DNA of 43,016 nt, from positions 24,755 through 67,770 of the forward strand of contig CAJTUA010000023.1 of the NCBI GenBank assembly GCA_910579615.1. Direction: 5' to 3'. Below the pieces are notes generated by a model. It was given only the letters and a program-made list of their open reading frames with translations, made no database searches and had not been told where the DNA came from. Below are positions 25,952-34,995 of this stretch, one piece after another. Position 1 is the stretch's first letter. Every line of letters starts with the position of its first letter. A program made the translations under genes and the position numbers. The stretch comes from an uncultured Lachnospiraceae bacterium (lineage in GTDB: Bacteria; Bacillota; Clostridia; Lachnospirales; Lachnospiraceae).

Positions 25952-28900
25952 TTACACCTTAGACGATGCTTTCTCCACCTGCATCACAACCTCGCTGAAA
26001 TATTTCGCCGGAACATCCTTCAATAAGCACACCTTGCTTACATCGCTCTCATACAGGCAACAGCCCGGTTCCACCTCGCCAATCTTGTAAAACCGCACAC
26101 TGTGGATTTTAATATCCTCGTTCAGGTAGCCGACAAAGCAGCCGGAAAAATGCAGCTCCGCGCCCAGCCCAATTTCCGCGTCCTCGCGGTAAAACGTCTC
26201 AACGCACCCGCCGTCCAGCACCGGTCCGCGGTACCAGCCAAACTCGGTAAGCTTACTGCCAAGTGCCATATCATTCACGGCGCGCCCCGAAAAACGTGAA
26301 AATTTGCGCTGTGTCAGTTCCCCTTCCGCCTTCGTAAAGATTTCCCGTTCCAACTGCGCAAACGGCTGGGTAATCTCATAATCTTCAAGCTGCTGTTTCC
26401 ACGCTTCCAGCTCCTCCTGCGTCAGCTCAACCGGATGCACCAGGCCGATTTTTGCATTTCCCTGCAAAACACCCCCTTCTTTGCCGTCCGCATTGCGGTT
26501 TCCTGACAGGGCATGCTGCGTTTCATTTTCCGCACCGCCGCCTTCCGGCAGAAAATACTCCTCCTCATCCTTTGTATTAAATGAACCGTCCTCCATATAG
26601 CGGAAGCTCTGCAGCAGTTTCCCTTCCTCATAAACACCCCAAATCAGGGCAATTGCAAACTGATGCATAATCGGATTTCTCACGAAAAGCCGCTTCCACG
26701 CTTCCACGCTCCAAAGCCGCGATGAGGACAATGCCTGCTCCAGGCGCATTTTCTGGCCGCTTGCCACGGTCTTTATCTGCTTTTTCATCTGTTTGAATTC
26801 CTCATAGGCCGCCTTGGCTTTTTTCTCATCGTCCTTCTTGCCCGGTGCCGGGAGATTTTTCAGCTGCTTTCCAAGGACATGCTTCGCACCTTGTGCCCCT
26901 GCCGTTTCCTTGTCCACAATCTCCTCAAAAACCTCAACCTCCATTGCCGGCGTAATCATCACGCGGAATTTCCGCTCCCCATAATCAAAGGTGCGCCCTA
27001 ATTGCTCATCAAACCCAAGGTTTGGGATAATCCGGTCTTCTAAGTCCCCGCGGCTGATTCCAAGCTGTTCTGCCGCAAAATCCAATGCCTCATTCGCCGC
27101 CGTGCGCACCTGGCGGTGTTTAAATTTCCGCGCAATCCCGTCCACGGAAAGCAGCCCCTCCGGCAGCGGGCTTAAGCTCATCGCACGCACAGCTTCGCAC
27201 GCGATAGCGCCGCGGCTCTCCTTCGGCCACTCCTTAATCTGCCTCATCAATTTTACAATAATCTCATTGCCGCCATGGATTGCCGCCGCATACAGCACCC
27301 AGCGTTTTTTCGCCTCAGCCCCTGCCGCAAGCCACTTATCAAACAATTCATTCACATAAATCGCAAACTCGCCCGCATTCAGTTCCTTTGCCAATAGCTC
27401 TGCATTTTTGCTGCGGCCACCCTTTTCCATCGAGGAGTAACAAAGAAGAACCGCCTGTAAATATTCCTCCTCTGCCTTCTCCCCGGCTTCGGTATGTACG
27501 GTGGAAAACGGACTTTGGTAAGCCCATGCAAGACCGCGCTTCCTGCCGCCTTTGTGGATGTCGTGCACGATTTCCTGGCATGAGAGCGACTTGCCCGCAG
27601 GCGCGCCGCCGTCTTTTATTAGCAGGTCATTCAAAAGTTCCTTCACCTTCGCATTCTTCTCCTTCTCCAACGCCTGCGCAAGCAATTCCTGGTAATCCGC
27701 CCCGTTTTCCTGCCAGCAGGCAAGCACCCGGACGGCAAGCTCCCGCGCTACCGCCTTCTTTGATGCCAGCAACCCTTTTACTTCCTCCGCCCAGTCTGTC
27801 TGCTGGCGTACAATCCCAAGCAGCGCCTGCTTTACCATCTTTGCGCCATCCTCCACATAAGCAAGGATTTCTTTTTTATTTTTCTGTGCATCCTTGGAAA
27901 GTATCTCCAAACCAAGCAGGCGCGCCGCCGCATCCCCCCCGGCAAACGCCTGAACCGTCTCCTCGTGCCGCTCCTCCAGATACTGACCAAAAATCTTCAC
28001 GACCGCGGAGTGGAATACTTCTTTATCTGAGTATAAGTATTCTTCAAGCCGGGTCACACCGCAAAACTGATGGGCGACATCGACCCCCTCATACGCAAAC
28101 CCCTGGAACAGCTCCTCCACCTTTGCCTCAGTAAGCTTCGACCTGGTGTAATCCTCCCCAAGTAAATCGCCGTGGAAAAACCACACACAATGAACCAGCC
28201 ACATATAGGTCTGGAAACGGCGGTAAAACGCGCCATTCAGATTCTTTTTTCCATAACCGTTTAATATCTGGTTCTCATGCGCACCTCCGTAATAATAATC
28301 ATTTCCCAGCTTTTCCACAACCGGGTACAATGTATCCACTGTACTTTTCCCGCGCAGGTACGCTTTGATGGTCTCGGCATCCACATTGTGGCGAATCAAT
28401 TTTTTAAGTAACTTTTCAATATCGTTGCTATGTTCATACTGTTTCTTTTTTTCCATAAGCGTCTTGTACATGGACGGATTTTCCTTTTTAATTACGGCAA
28501 GCAGCTTGTTGGCTGTCTCGATGTCCACATCGTCTATCGCTTTGGCATATGCCTCGAGATTACCCTCAAACTGCTTTTCCAGAATCAGCGTATGTCCCAT
28601 TTTTGCTGCCCAACAGATATATCTCGTACTCTCCAATCCGAATTCTTTATCATACTCCCCGCCCCTGGTATAAATATCCATCGGCGTAACCAACCCGATT
28701 AAATTTATCGCGTTAAGTGTTTCCTCCATTTCCGCAGCCAGGCAGATTTTCACAACATCCTTCAGCTTCCCGGAAAGCGGGTAATTCAGATACGACAGGC
28801 TTCCCACCAAACGCAGGGTCTGTTTGACAGCGCCGCGTTTGGAACCCGCCAGCTCCAAAACATGCTCCGTCACCTCACCCCTGCGGACTGCGTCCTTAAT

Positions 28901-29548
28901 TTCCGGGATTGCCGGGTGGTAACTCGGAAACAGCTTGTCAAAGCTTTCAATTAACATTTCCTCGTACCGCGTAAGCAGCGGCATATCCTCCGCCTCAACC
29001 GCCTTCTCCTTCCCATCCCCGCATTTGTACTTGCGCATAAAATAGACGGCGTACAGCACAAGCTTTGCATTGTCGGATTTACTCTTTTCAAAATCAAGCG
29101 CCTGCTTTAATATCTCCGCATTTCCGCACGCAATATCCACCAAGCGGTCGCGCGAATACGAGCCAAGCGGGTACATGTCCGCCCCGAGGATGGCGGCATA
29201 AGCTGCTGCCTTTTTTGCTGAATCGGTTTCTAAGTCAACCGCCCCTTTTTCCGGGTCAATAACTTCCATCGGGAGCATCTTAAAGCATGTCGAATCGCCT
29301 TTGGCAAGCAGCACAGAAACTAATCTGGCTGCCACATCCTGTTTCTTTGATTTTACCAGCTCACGGAATGCGCGGATGGCTGGGTCGGCAGGAACCGTTG
29401 TCAAATCCTCAAATGCAAAATCATCTAAGACTTCATGTCCCGCCTTGCCGGACAAATAGTCCGTTGCAGCGCTTTGCTCCTTCTTTGATAAAGGGAGCTT
29501 GTTTAAGAGTTCGGATAATTTTTCTTCCACATTTCCTGGTGTGTTCAT
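25952..29548 (-). CDS. DUF4132 domain protein, paralogue 4
   Basis: 1198 aa. N-terminal module (LSKKEQSAATDYLSGKAGHE), helical middle, HEAT-like region (AKKRWVLYAAAIHGGNEIIV, EAVRAMSLSPLPEGLLSVDG) and C-terminal DUF4132 core (ALIWGVYEEGKL, MEDGSFNTKDEEEYFLP, KIGLVHPVELTQEE, PAKYFSEVVMQ). It is the copy nearest the MoxR/VWA/SWIM genes and has the shortest linkers. The start ATG 29548 has GGAGG 9 nt upstream. A hypervariable insert with Gly/Asn/Glu lies just before the KIGLVHP block. It lies 64 nt after the DUF4276 gene and may be read through from it. Confidence 0.92.
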   Translation of the reverse strand: MNTPGNVEEKLSELLNKLPLSKKEQSAATDYLSGKAGHEVLDDFAFEDLTTVPADPAIRAFRELVKSKKQDVAARLVSVLLAKGDSTCFKMLPMEVIDPEKGAVDLETDSAKKAAAYAAILGADMYPLGSYSRDRLVDIACGNAEILKQALDFEKSKSDNAKLVLYAVYFMRKYKCGDGKEKAVEAEDMPLLTRYEEMLIESFDKLFPSYHPAIPEIKDAVRRGEVTEHVLELAGSKRGAVKQTLRLVGSLSYLNYPLSGKLKDVVKICLAAEMEETLNAINLIGLVTPMDIYTRGGEYDKEFGLESTRYICWAAKMGHTLILEKQFEGNLEAYAKAIDDVDIETANKLLAVIKKENPSMYKTLMEKKKQYEHSNDIEKLLKKLIRHNVDAETIKAYLRGKSTVDTLYPVVEKLGNDYYYGGAHENQILNGYGKKNLNGAFYRRFQTYMWLVHCVWFFHGDLLGEDYTRSKLTEAKVEELFQGFAYEGVDVAHQFCGVTRLEEYLYSDKEVFHSAVVKIFGQYLEERHEETVQAFAGGDAAARLLGLEILSKDAQKNKKEILAYVEDGAKMVKQALLGIVRQQTDWAEEVKGLLASKKAVARELAVRVLACWQENGADYQELLAQALEKEKNAKVKELLNDLLIKDGGAPAGKSLSCQEIVHDIHKGGRKRGLAWAYQSPFSTVHTEAGEKAEEEYLQAVLLCYSSMEKGGRSKNAELLAKELNAGEFAIYVNELFDKWLAAGAEAKKRWVLYAAAIHGGNEIIVKLMRQIKEWPKESRGAIACEAVRAMSLSPLPEGLLSVDGIARKFKHRQVRTAANEALDFAAEQLGISRGDLEDRIIPNLGFDEQLGRTFDYGERKFRVMITPAMEVEVFEEIVDKETAGAQGAKHVLGKQLKNLPAPGKKDDEKKAKAAYEEFKQMKKQIKTVASGQKMRLEQALSSSRLWSVEAWKRLFVRNPIMHQFAIALIWGVYEEGKLLQSFRYMEDGSFNTKDEEEYFLPEGGGAENETQHALSGNRNADGKEGGVLQGNAKIGLVHPVELTQEELEAWKQQLEDYEITQPFAQLEREIFTKAEGELTQRKFSRFSGRAVNDMALGSKLTEFGWYRGPVLDGGCVETFYREDAEIGLGAELHFSGCFVGYLNEDIKIHSVRFYKIGEVEPGCCLYESDVSKVCLLKDVPAKYFSEVVMQVEKASSKV

Positions 29549-29612
29549 AGTTGGTTACCTCCAATTTCATAATCTGTCTTTGTACAGCATTTTACAGTGT
29601 TTTTGTCGTGTA

Positions 29613-30164
29613 TCACTCTCCTTCCCCTGCAAGTCTGCGCACTCCGCTCACAAACATCCGAAAACTGACCGAAGTATTCCTCTCAATTTCTATGTATTCT
29701 GCAATCCGCTTCGCCCCATCAATCTGCTGATGTTCCGGCACAATTGCCTGCAATTCCATTTTGGGTGCCACAATCTCATCCGGTATCCGGTATTTTTTCT
29801 TCTGTGCAATTTTTCCGAGATTCTTCCCATATGCGAGAGAAACCGCTTCCAAATCCCCGAAATACCAAGCTTCCAGTTCATGGCACGCAATTCGGATCAA
29901 TACGCTTTTTGGGGTTCCCTCGCACAATTTCAGCAACTGTCTTTTTAACTCCCGGCAATCGTTGCTATCCTGGTCTTGTACGATAACAAATTTTACATCT
30001 GGTTCATTCCACGCGAAAAGCTTAATTTTAATTGATTTTTGTAAATCAGACTTTCCTTCATGTGGTACTGTTCTAAAATCAACACCTTTTGGTAATATTT
30101 TAGGTAATATTCCATCCAGAAAATATTTCATTGATTTTTCTTCCAACAAAAAAACTAATTTCAT
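29613..30164 (-). CDS. DUF4276-like TOPRIM-type protein
   Basis: 183 aa. It has an acidic layout typical of DUF4276/TOPRIM-like nucleases: Glu8-Glu9 after the first beta strand (VFLLEEKS), the DxD motif Asp64/Asp66 (VIVQDQDSND), then CHELEAWYFGD (His95, Glu96, Glu98, Asp104). It starts 1 nt after the stop of the AAA ATPase gene, so the two are translationally coupled. Known two-gene systems that pair an OLD-like ATPase with a TOPRIM-fold nuclease act against phage; by analogy this protein would be the nuclease effector (inference). Base composition is more AT-rich than the DUF4132 genes around it. Confidence 0.85.
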   Translation of the reverse strand: MKLVFLLEEKSMKYFLDGILPKILPKGVDFRTVPHEGKSDLQKSIKIKLFAWNEPDVKFVIVQDQDSNDCRELKRQLLKLCEGTPKSVLIRIACHELEAWYFGDLEAVSLAYGKNLGKIAQKKKYRIPDEIVAPKMELQAIVPEHQQIDGAKRIAEYIEIERNTSVSFRMFVSGVRRLAGEGE

Positions 30165-30165
30165 T

Positions 30166-31338
30166 TTAATCCCCCGTCAATATCCCCTGCTTCCACAATG
30201 CTCCCGGCAAGTCCCCCGCATCACACAAGGATTTCACCAGTTTATTATCGGATGCCTTTCGTATTTGCGTAAACCCGTCTCGTTTTTCCATATAATAAAT
30301 CTCTTCAAGCCTGACTGCATTCAAAAAATCCGGCGAGTGTGTGGACACAAAAACCTGTCCCCCTTTATCAGCATACAAGCGGAATTCCTCCGCCAGTTCT
30401 TCCAACAGCTCTGGATACAACTGATTTTCTGGTTCTTCAATACACAGCAACGCATGCTGTTCCGGCGAATTGAGCAGCACAAGGTAAGTAAACATTTTGA
30501 TTGTCCCGTCCGATACAAATTTCGCTGAAAACGGATTTTTAAACTTCCCATCCTGGAAGCGCAAAACAATATATCCATCCTGCGTTTCCTGTGCCTCAAC
30601 TTTTTCCACACCTGGAACCCGACGTTTCATTTTTTCAACAATCTCCGAAAATTTTTCCGGGTAATTGTCATATAAATATTTTGTCACCGCGGACAGATTA
30701 TCGCCCGTTCTGGATAACTGCTCGCTATATTCTGCTTCCTGCCGTTCCCTTGCCGCATCAATCCGGAAATCGCAAACATACCAGTCCTCAATCAGCCTGC
30801 GGAATGCGGACACCGCCTCAAATTCCTGAAACTGCCCCAACCCTTTGATTGCCAGAATATCCGGAGAATCCAATTTTTGTCTGCGCCGGTTCGCTAATTT
30901 CACATCCTCATAAATGCTTAATTTTCCTTCTGCCGCAATCCCTTCCCCAAGCGCAAAATCCAACACTTTCCAGGGAGAACCTTTTTGTCCCCTGCGAAAA
31001 CGCAGAATTTCCTTTTTCACAACTGCCTTATTTTTTTCATCCAATCCGATTGCAATTTCGTAAGTAATCAGCGGCTCATTCTCCGCAGGACGGAATTTCA
31101 CAATAAATTCGATGTCACCCGTCTGGTCACGGGAAAACACTTCCTTAAAACCTCCCCGTTTTGCCAGCGCCAACTTTACATTGCTGTTCAGACAGTCATG
31201 CAAAAAACCAAAGATGTCAAAAAACGTTGTTTTTCCAACTCCATTTTTCCCTAAGAACACGGCTAAATTCGGAATATCATGTATTTCTACATTTTGGAAT
31301 ACTCTGTAATTTGATATCTTTAATGATTCAATTTTCAT
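30166..31338 (-). CDS. OLD-like AAA (AAA_21/AAA_15) ATPase
   Basis: 390 aa ABC-type ATPase. It has an N-terminal KISNYRVF strand motif, Walker A GKNGVGKTT (30-38), the signature-like SDGTIKMFTYLVLL, Walker B LLCIEEPENQLYP and the D-loop/H-loop region FVSTHSPDFLNA. The start at 31338 is chosen for AAGGGGG 5 nt upstream; the frame continues to 31356. It forms an operon with the DUF4276 gene and probably has its own promoter at 31381-31411. Likely role is sensing and controlling the partner nuclease, as in OLD/PARIS-like systems (inference). Confidence 0.9.
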   Translation of the reverse strand: MKIESLKISNYRVFQNVEIHDIPNLAVFLGKNGVGKTTFFDIFGFLHDCLNSNVKLALAKRGGFKEVFSRDQTGDIEFIVKFRPAENEPLITYEIAIGLDEKNKAVVKKEILRFRRGQKGSPWKVLDFALGEGIAAEGKLSIYEDVKLANRRRQKLDSPDILAIKGLGQFQEFEAVSAFRRLIEDWYVCDFRIDAARERQEAEYSEQLSRTGDNLSAVTKYLYDNYPEKFSEIVEKMKRRVPGVEKVEAQETQDGYIVLRFQDGKFKNPFSAKFVSDGTIKMFTYLVLLNSPEQHALLCIEEPENQLYPELLEELAEEFRLYADKGGQVFVSTHSPDFLNAVRLEEIYYMEKRDGFTQIRKASDNKLVKSLCDAGDLPGALWKQGILTGD

Positions 31339-31380
31339 ATATACCCCCTTTGACAAATATTTTTATATTCTTCGCTTTCT

Positions 31381-31411
31381 AATATATTTCTTTCATTTTT
31401 TACAACGTCAA
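31381..31411 (-). promoter_or_regulatory. Candidate promoter of the AAA/DUF4276 pair
   Basis: On the minus strand, TTGACG (31406-31411) and TATATT (31381-31386) are 19 nt apart; ATATAT with 18 nt is an alternative. It lies wholly within the SWIM-AAA gap, suggesting that the ATPase/nuclease pair can be expressed independently of the MoxR/VWA/SWIM genes upstream. Confidence 0.45.
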
Positions 31412-31423
31412 TATTCGCTTTTT

Positions 31424-33808
31424 TTATCGTTTCATACTGTCCTGCAAAACCATTTGCCTGCCCCTCTCCCCATAATATTCCCACCCCCTGTCAATCTCCA
31501 CCTTCTCCCTGCACAAATAAAGATATTCACAGGTCTTCGCATAAACTCCCGCCAATTCATCCTCTTCTTTTTTTAACCGATGCCGCCGCATTGCCGCCCC
31601 ATCCGCCATCTGCCGGAACAACCCGGATAAATGCGCAAGCCCGTATTGCTGCGCGCACTTTTCCATGCTCCGAAAGCCTTCCAACGTACTGTCATGCACC
31701 GTATCAAGCCCGCTCTGGTATAACTCTTCCAATAAACTGCGCGCGTCCTCCAACACCTGGCTCAAAACATCCATTGTACTTTCTTTACCAAATGCTACTT
31801 CCCCGCCCATCAAACCCGCATCTTCTTCCTCTCCTGTCCCAGCACATTCCATCTGCCCGGCGAAATCCTCCCCCGTGACGTCCTTCTTCTGGCAGGCTTC
31901 CCTTCCATCATTATCTTCCCAATCCTCCACCAACTCCCCCTTCTCAAACACTGTAACCGGATACAGCCGCATCCGCCCATCCCTAAAATACAGCTTTCCC
32001 AGAAAACACGGCTCCTTTTCCTCCGTCAGCTGTTCGAGATAGCCGATTCCCCATTCCTCCCTCTTTGAATACGCAAGCTCAACAATAACCTCCCGCCCAG
32101 AAGCATCATACAGCCACATCATCAGTTTCTGCTCCGTCTGCGAAAACTCACCTTTTGTAAAGGAATATGGGCGCAAAAATACAAGCTCCCCATCCCTGTA
32201 CTCCTCCTTCGCCTCCTTCCGCCACGGTGTCCGCTTCGTATCCACCTGTTTCGCAAATAACTTTCCGAAATCCCGGTAATACCAATCCCTCAAATCCCCC
32301 GTGTGCAGACGGTTTTCTTTCTTGCAGTTGCCTGTCACCTCACCCTTGGTCTGGGCGCTCGCCGAAAGCCTGCCACGCGCATCCGCCCGCGCCCCGGATA
32401 AATGGATGCGCAGCCCCACCAATTCCTCTAAAGAAACCGGAAGCTCCCACGGTGCTGCCGCCTTTTCCCGCTTTCCCCTCTGCCGATTCGTCTCATAAAA
32501 CACCGGGCGCGCTAAGGTGTAGGTATACCACTCCTTTGTATTCTCTTCCAGAAAATAAACCGTCTCCCCTTCATATCCGGTCTGGCTCTGAAAATGTTCC
32601 ATCACAATCCCCACCAAATCCAAATTCCCAACCAATGTATATTCTGCGCGGAATTCCCCAGCAAGCACGGATATCTGTGCGGCATCCTTTGATTTTCCAA
32701 GCAGGTCCACCCGCTGATAGAGCCTTGCAAACTGCTCCATCAGCTTCCCTTCGTTAAACGACGCTTTTCTCTTTAAATAATTTCCATAGGAATCATGCAG
32801 CGCGCGCCAATAACCTTCAAAATTTGCAAGCTTTGCATTGTGGCTGATAAGCGCAAGCCGGTCAAGATAATCCAGCACATCCGGTGAGGTTCTCGCCAGA
32901 CCCGTGTCAAGAAGTTCCGCCAGAAATGTTTTCATCTGTGCGGCAGCTTCCCTCACCTGCCCAAAATCATATTCCAAAAGCTCCTCCTCCGCGCTGAGTT
33001 CCTCCGCCTTTACCTGCCCTGCTGTCAGCTTGCACCAAAGCAGCGCTGCCGCCTTATGCACACAGAGCTCTTTCTTGTGGCAGGTACAGGTCGAATATTC
33101 CAACGGCGAGAGGAGTTTTACACTGTAAGCGCCCTTTGGCAGCTTCACGAACGCTACGCTGGAATATGTGATTTCCGGCAGCTGCCCTACCTGCATCTGT
33201 TTGGAAATATCCATAATCTGCTTTGTGCCCAATATTTTTTTCAGGGCAGGCAGCGGGTAAGCAGCGATTTCCTCCAACAGATGCGATTTTAAATCCTTCC
33301 CCTCTTCTGTTTTTTCTGGTTTTTCCCCTTCTTTCTTCGCGGATTTCGCGTCCCCTCCTGTTATTTCTCCCCCCTTTTTGGTTCCTTCGTCCACAAATTC
33401 CCCGGCAGCTTCCATGTTTTCCCCCGACACTTCCGCCCCGCCTGCTTTTTCCGCCTTTGCTCCCTTTTCTTCCTTTGTCTCCTTTTCTTTCTCTGTACCC
33501 TTTTCTTCCTCTGCGTCTTCCCCTTCTGCGCCCGCTCCTCCCCCTACATACTCCCGCAGTGCCAAAATCCCCAACAGCACATGGCGGCAGATAGTTCTTG
33601 ATGGGCAGGAACATGTACTCTCCCCGAGCGGCTGCCGGATGGTGGCCGTTTCTGCGCCCACACTTACCTGCGCCTCCCCATCTGCGGAAAGCACCTTATA
33701 ATCCCCCGCCTCCATATCCTTGTATGCGCGCTTCACAAGCCCTTTGTTCGCCATCCCGACCAGATAATCATCGTCCACCGCCACCAATAATGTTTTCCAA
33801 TCCTCCAT
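31424..33808 (-). CDS. Double SWIM zinc-finger protein
   Basis: 794 aa. It has two SWIM-type CxCx(5)CxH zinc motifs: CSCPSRTICRH (Cys66, Cys68, Cys74, His76) and CTCHKKELCVH (Cys241, Cys243, Cys249, His251). Between them lies a highly charged Glu/Lys low-complexity linker (about 95-180). The C-terminal two thirds are mixed alpha/beta with no family I can name beyond SWIM-containing proteins. SWIM motifs bind DNA or proteins. The start is ATG 33808 after GGGGGC; a TTG at 33826 overlapping the VWA stop is possible. Next to VWA and MoxR genes it is likely a substrate- or nucleic-acid-binding component of that complex (inference). Confidence 0.9.
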   Translation of the reverse strand: MEDWKTLLVAVDDDYLVGMANKGLVKRAYKDMEAGDYKVLSADGEAQVSVGAETATIRQPLGESTCSCPSRTICRHVLLGILALREYVGGGAGAEGEDAEEEKGTEKEKETKEEKGAKAEKAGGAEVSGENMEAAGEFVDEGTKKGGEITGGDAKSAKKEGEKPEKTEEGKDLKSHLLEEIAAYPLPALKKILGTKQIMDISKQMQVGQLPEITYSSVAFVKLPKGAYSVKLLSPLEYSTCTCHKKELCVHKAAALLWCKLTAGQVKAEELSAEEELLEYDFGQVREAAAQMKTFLAELLDTGLARTSPDVLDYLDRLALISHNAKLANFEGYWRALHDSYGNYLKRKASFNEGKLMEQFARLYQRVDLLGKSKDAAQISVLAGEFRAEYTLVGNLDLVGIVMEHFQSQTGYEGETVYFLEENTKEWYTYTLARPVFYETNRQRGKREKAAAPWELPVSLEELVGLRIHLSGARADARGRLSASAQTKGEVTGNCKKENRLHTGDLRDWYYRDFGKLFAKQVDTKRTPWRKEAKEEYRDGELVFLRPYSFTKGEFSQTEQKLMMWLYDASGREVIVELAYSKREEWGIGYLEQLTEEKEPCFLGKLYFRDGRMRLYPVTVFEKGELVEDWEDNDGREACQKKDVTGEDFAGQMECAGTGEEEDAGLMGGEVAFGKESTMDVLSQVLEDARSLLEELYQSGLDTVHDSTLEGFRSMEKCAQQYGLAHLSGLFRQMADGAAMRRHRLKKEEDELAGVYAKTCEYLYLCREKVEIDRGWEYYGERGRQMVLQDSMKR

Positions 33809-33822
33809 GTCACTGCCCCCGC

Positions 33823-34950
33823 TCAAACTACAATCTTACTCACAAACCCAACCAGCTCCTCCGGTGTCATCGCCCCGACATGCGCCCCCATATCCGCAAG
33901 CGTCTTCGCCGCATTCCGGTCATAATCCGGATTCGCCTCCCTGTCAAGCGCCGTCAGCACAACAAGCTTTACCCCACTCTCAATAATCCCCTTGCTGACG
34001 CGGTACATATTCTCGTAGCCGCATCCCTCGTAAAGGTCCGTGACAAGCACAATCATTGTCCGGTATGGGAAATCAACCAGACCCTCACAGTACGAGAGAG
34101 CACCATTAATGTTCGTTCCGCCGCCGAGCTGTACGCTCATCAGGATTTCCACCGGGTCCTGCGCATACCCGCTTAAATCCACGACATTCATATCAAAAAT
34201 AACCAGCTTTGTATCAATCATCGGAAGCTTCGCGAAAATCCCCGCCATAACTGCGCTGTGGATGACCGAATTCAGCATCGAACCACTCTCATCCACACAG
34301 ATAATCACACGCCACGAATTGTAGCGTTTCATGCGCGCGCTGAAATAAATATCCTTCAGCACAAGCTCCCCCCGCTCAACATCGTAATTTTTCAGGTTCC
34401 GCCGGATTGTTTTTTTCATATCCAGATTGCGCATGGAGCGGACCGGGCTGCTCATGCTTCGGTTCAGCTTGCCGAAAAACGACTGCCGCACCTCCTGCTC
34501 CAATTTTTTCATCAGCTCGTCCGCCACCTTGCGCACAATCTCCCTCGCAAGTGCAAGCACCTCGCCGCTCATCAAATGTTTCATCGAGAGAATGGTCTTT
34601 AACAGCTCCTGGTTCGGCTCTAATTTCCGCATCACATCCGGGTCGGTCAAAAGCTCCGTCATGCCGTATTTATCCAGTGCGTGCCGTTCCATAATCTCAA
34701 CCGTCTGCTTCGGAAACAGTTTCTTGATTTTCTGCAGCCATTTCGGAACCGTCAGCTGCGAATCGCCGCTCCCGCCCGACCGCTCTATGCGGATATCCTG
34801 CTCCTCCCCGTATTCCCTTTCATACAGATAATCCAACGCCTCCTCCATCTCCATCAGCCTCGCCCCGTCCTGCGAAAATGAAAGCTGCCCTGACGCGTAC
34901 CGCCCGAGCACAAGCCGCCAGCGGTTTAAAATTTCCTGTTCGTCTGCCAT
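33823..34950 (-). CDS. VWA (von Willebrand A) domain protein with MIDAS site
   Basis: 375 aa. The N-terminal ~200 residues are helical. The VWA domain (about 213-375) carries a complete metal-ion site: Asp220-x-Ser222-x-Ser224 (VDESGSM), Thr279 (GGGTNIN) and Asp305 (VLVTDLYEG). VWA proteins of this kind act as adaptors for MoxR-type AAA+ ATPases, one of which lies 6 kb upstream at 40930-42039. The start has AAGGAG 8 nt before ATG 34950. The stop lies just before the SWIM start (15 nt from ATG 33808), so VWA and SWIM are tightly linked in one operon. Confidence 0.95.
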   Translation of the reverse strand: MADEQEILNRWRLVLGRYASGQLSFSQDGARLMEMEEALDYLYEREYGEEQDIRIERSGGSGDSQLTVPKWLQKIKKLFPKQTVEIMERHALDKYGMTELLTDPDVMRKLEPNQELLKTILSMKHLMSGEVLALAREIVRKVADELMKKLEQEVRQSFFGKLNRSMSSPVRSMRNLDMKKTIRRNLKNYDVERGELVLKDIYFSARMKRYNSWRVIICVDESGSMLNSVIHSAVMAGIFAKLPMIDTKLVIFDMNVVDLSGYAQDPVEILMSVQLGGGTNINGALSYCEGLVDFPYRTMIVLVTDLYEGCGYENMYRVSKGIIESGVKLVVLTALDREANPDYDRNAAKTLADMGAHVGAMTPEELVGFVSKIVV

Positions 34951-34995
34951 CTTTGTTTCTCCTTCCCCCGGATACCGCGCCCCAGATTGGTTCGC

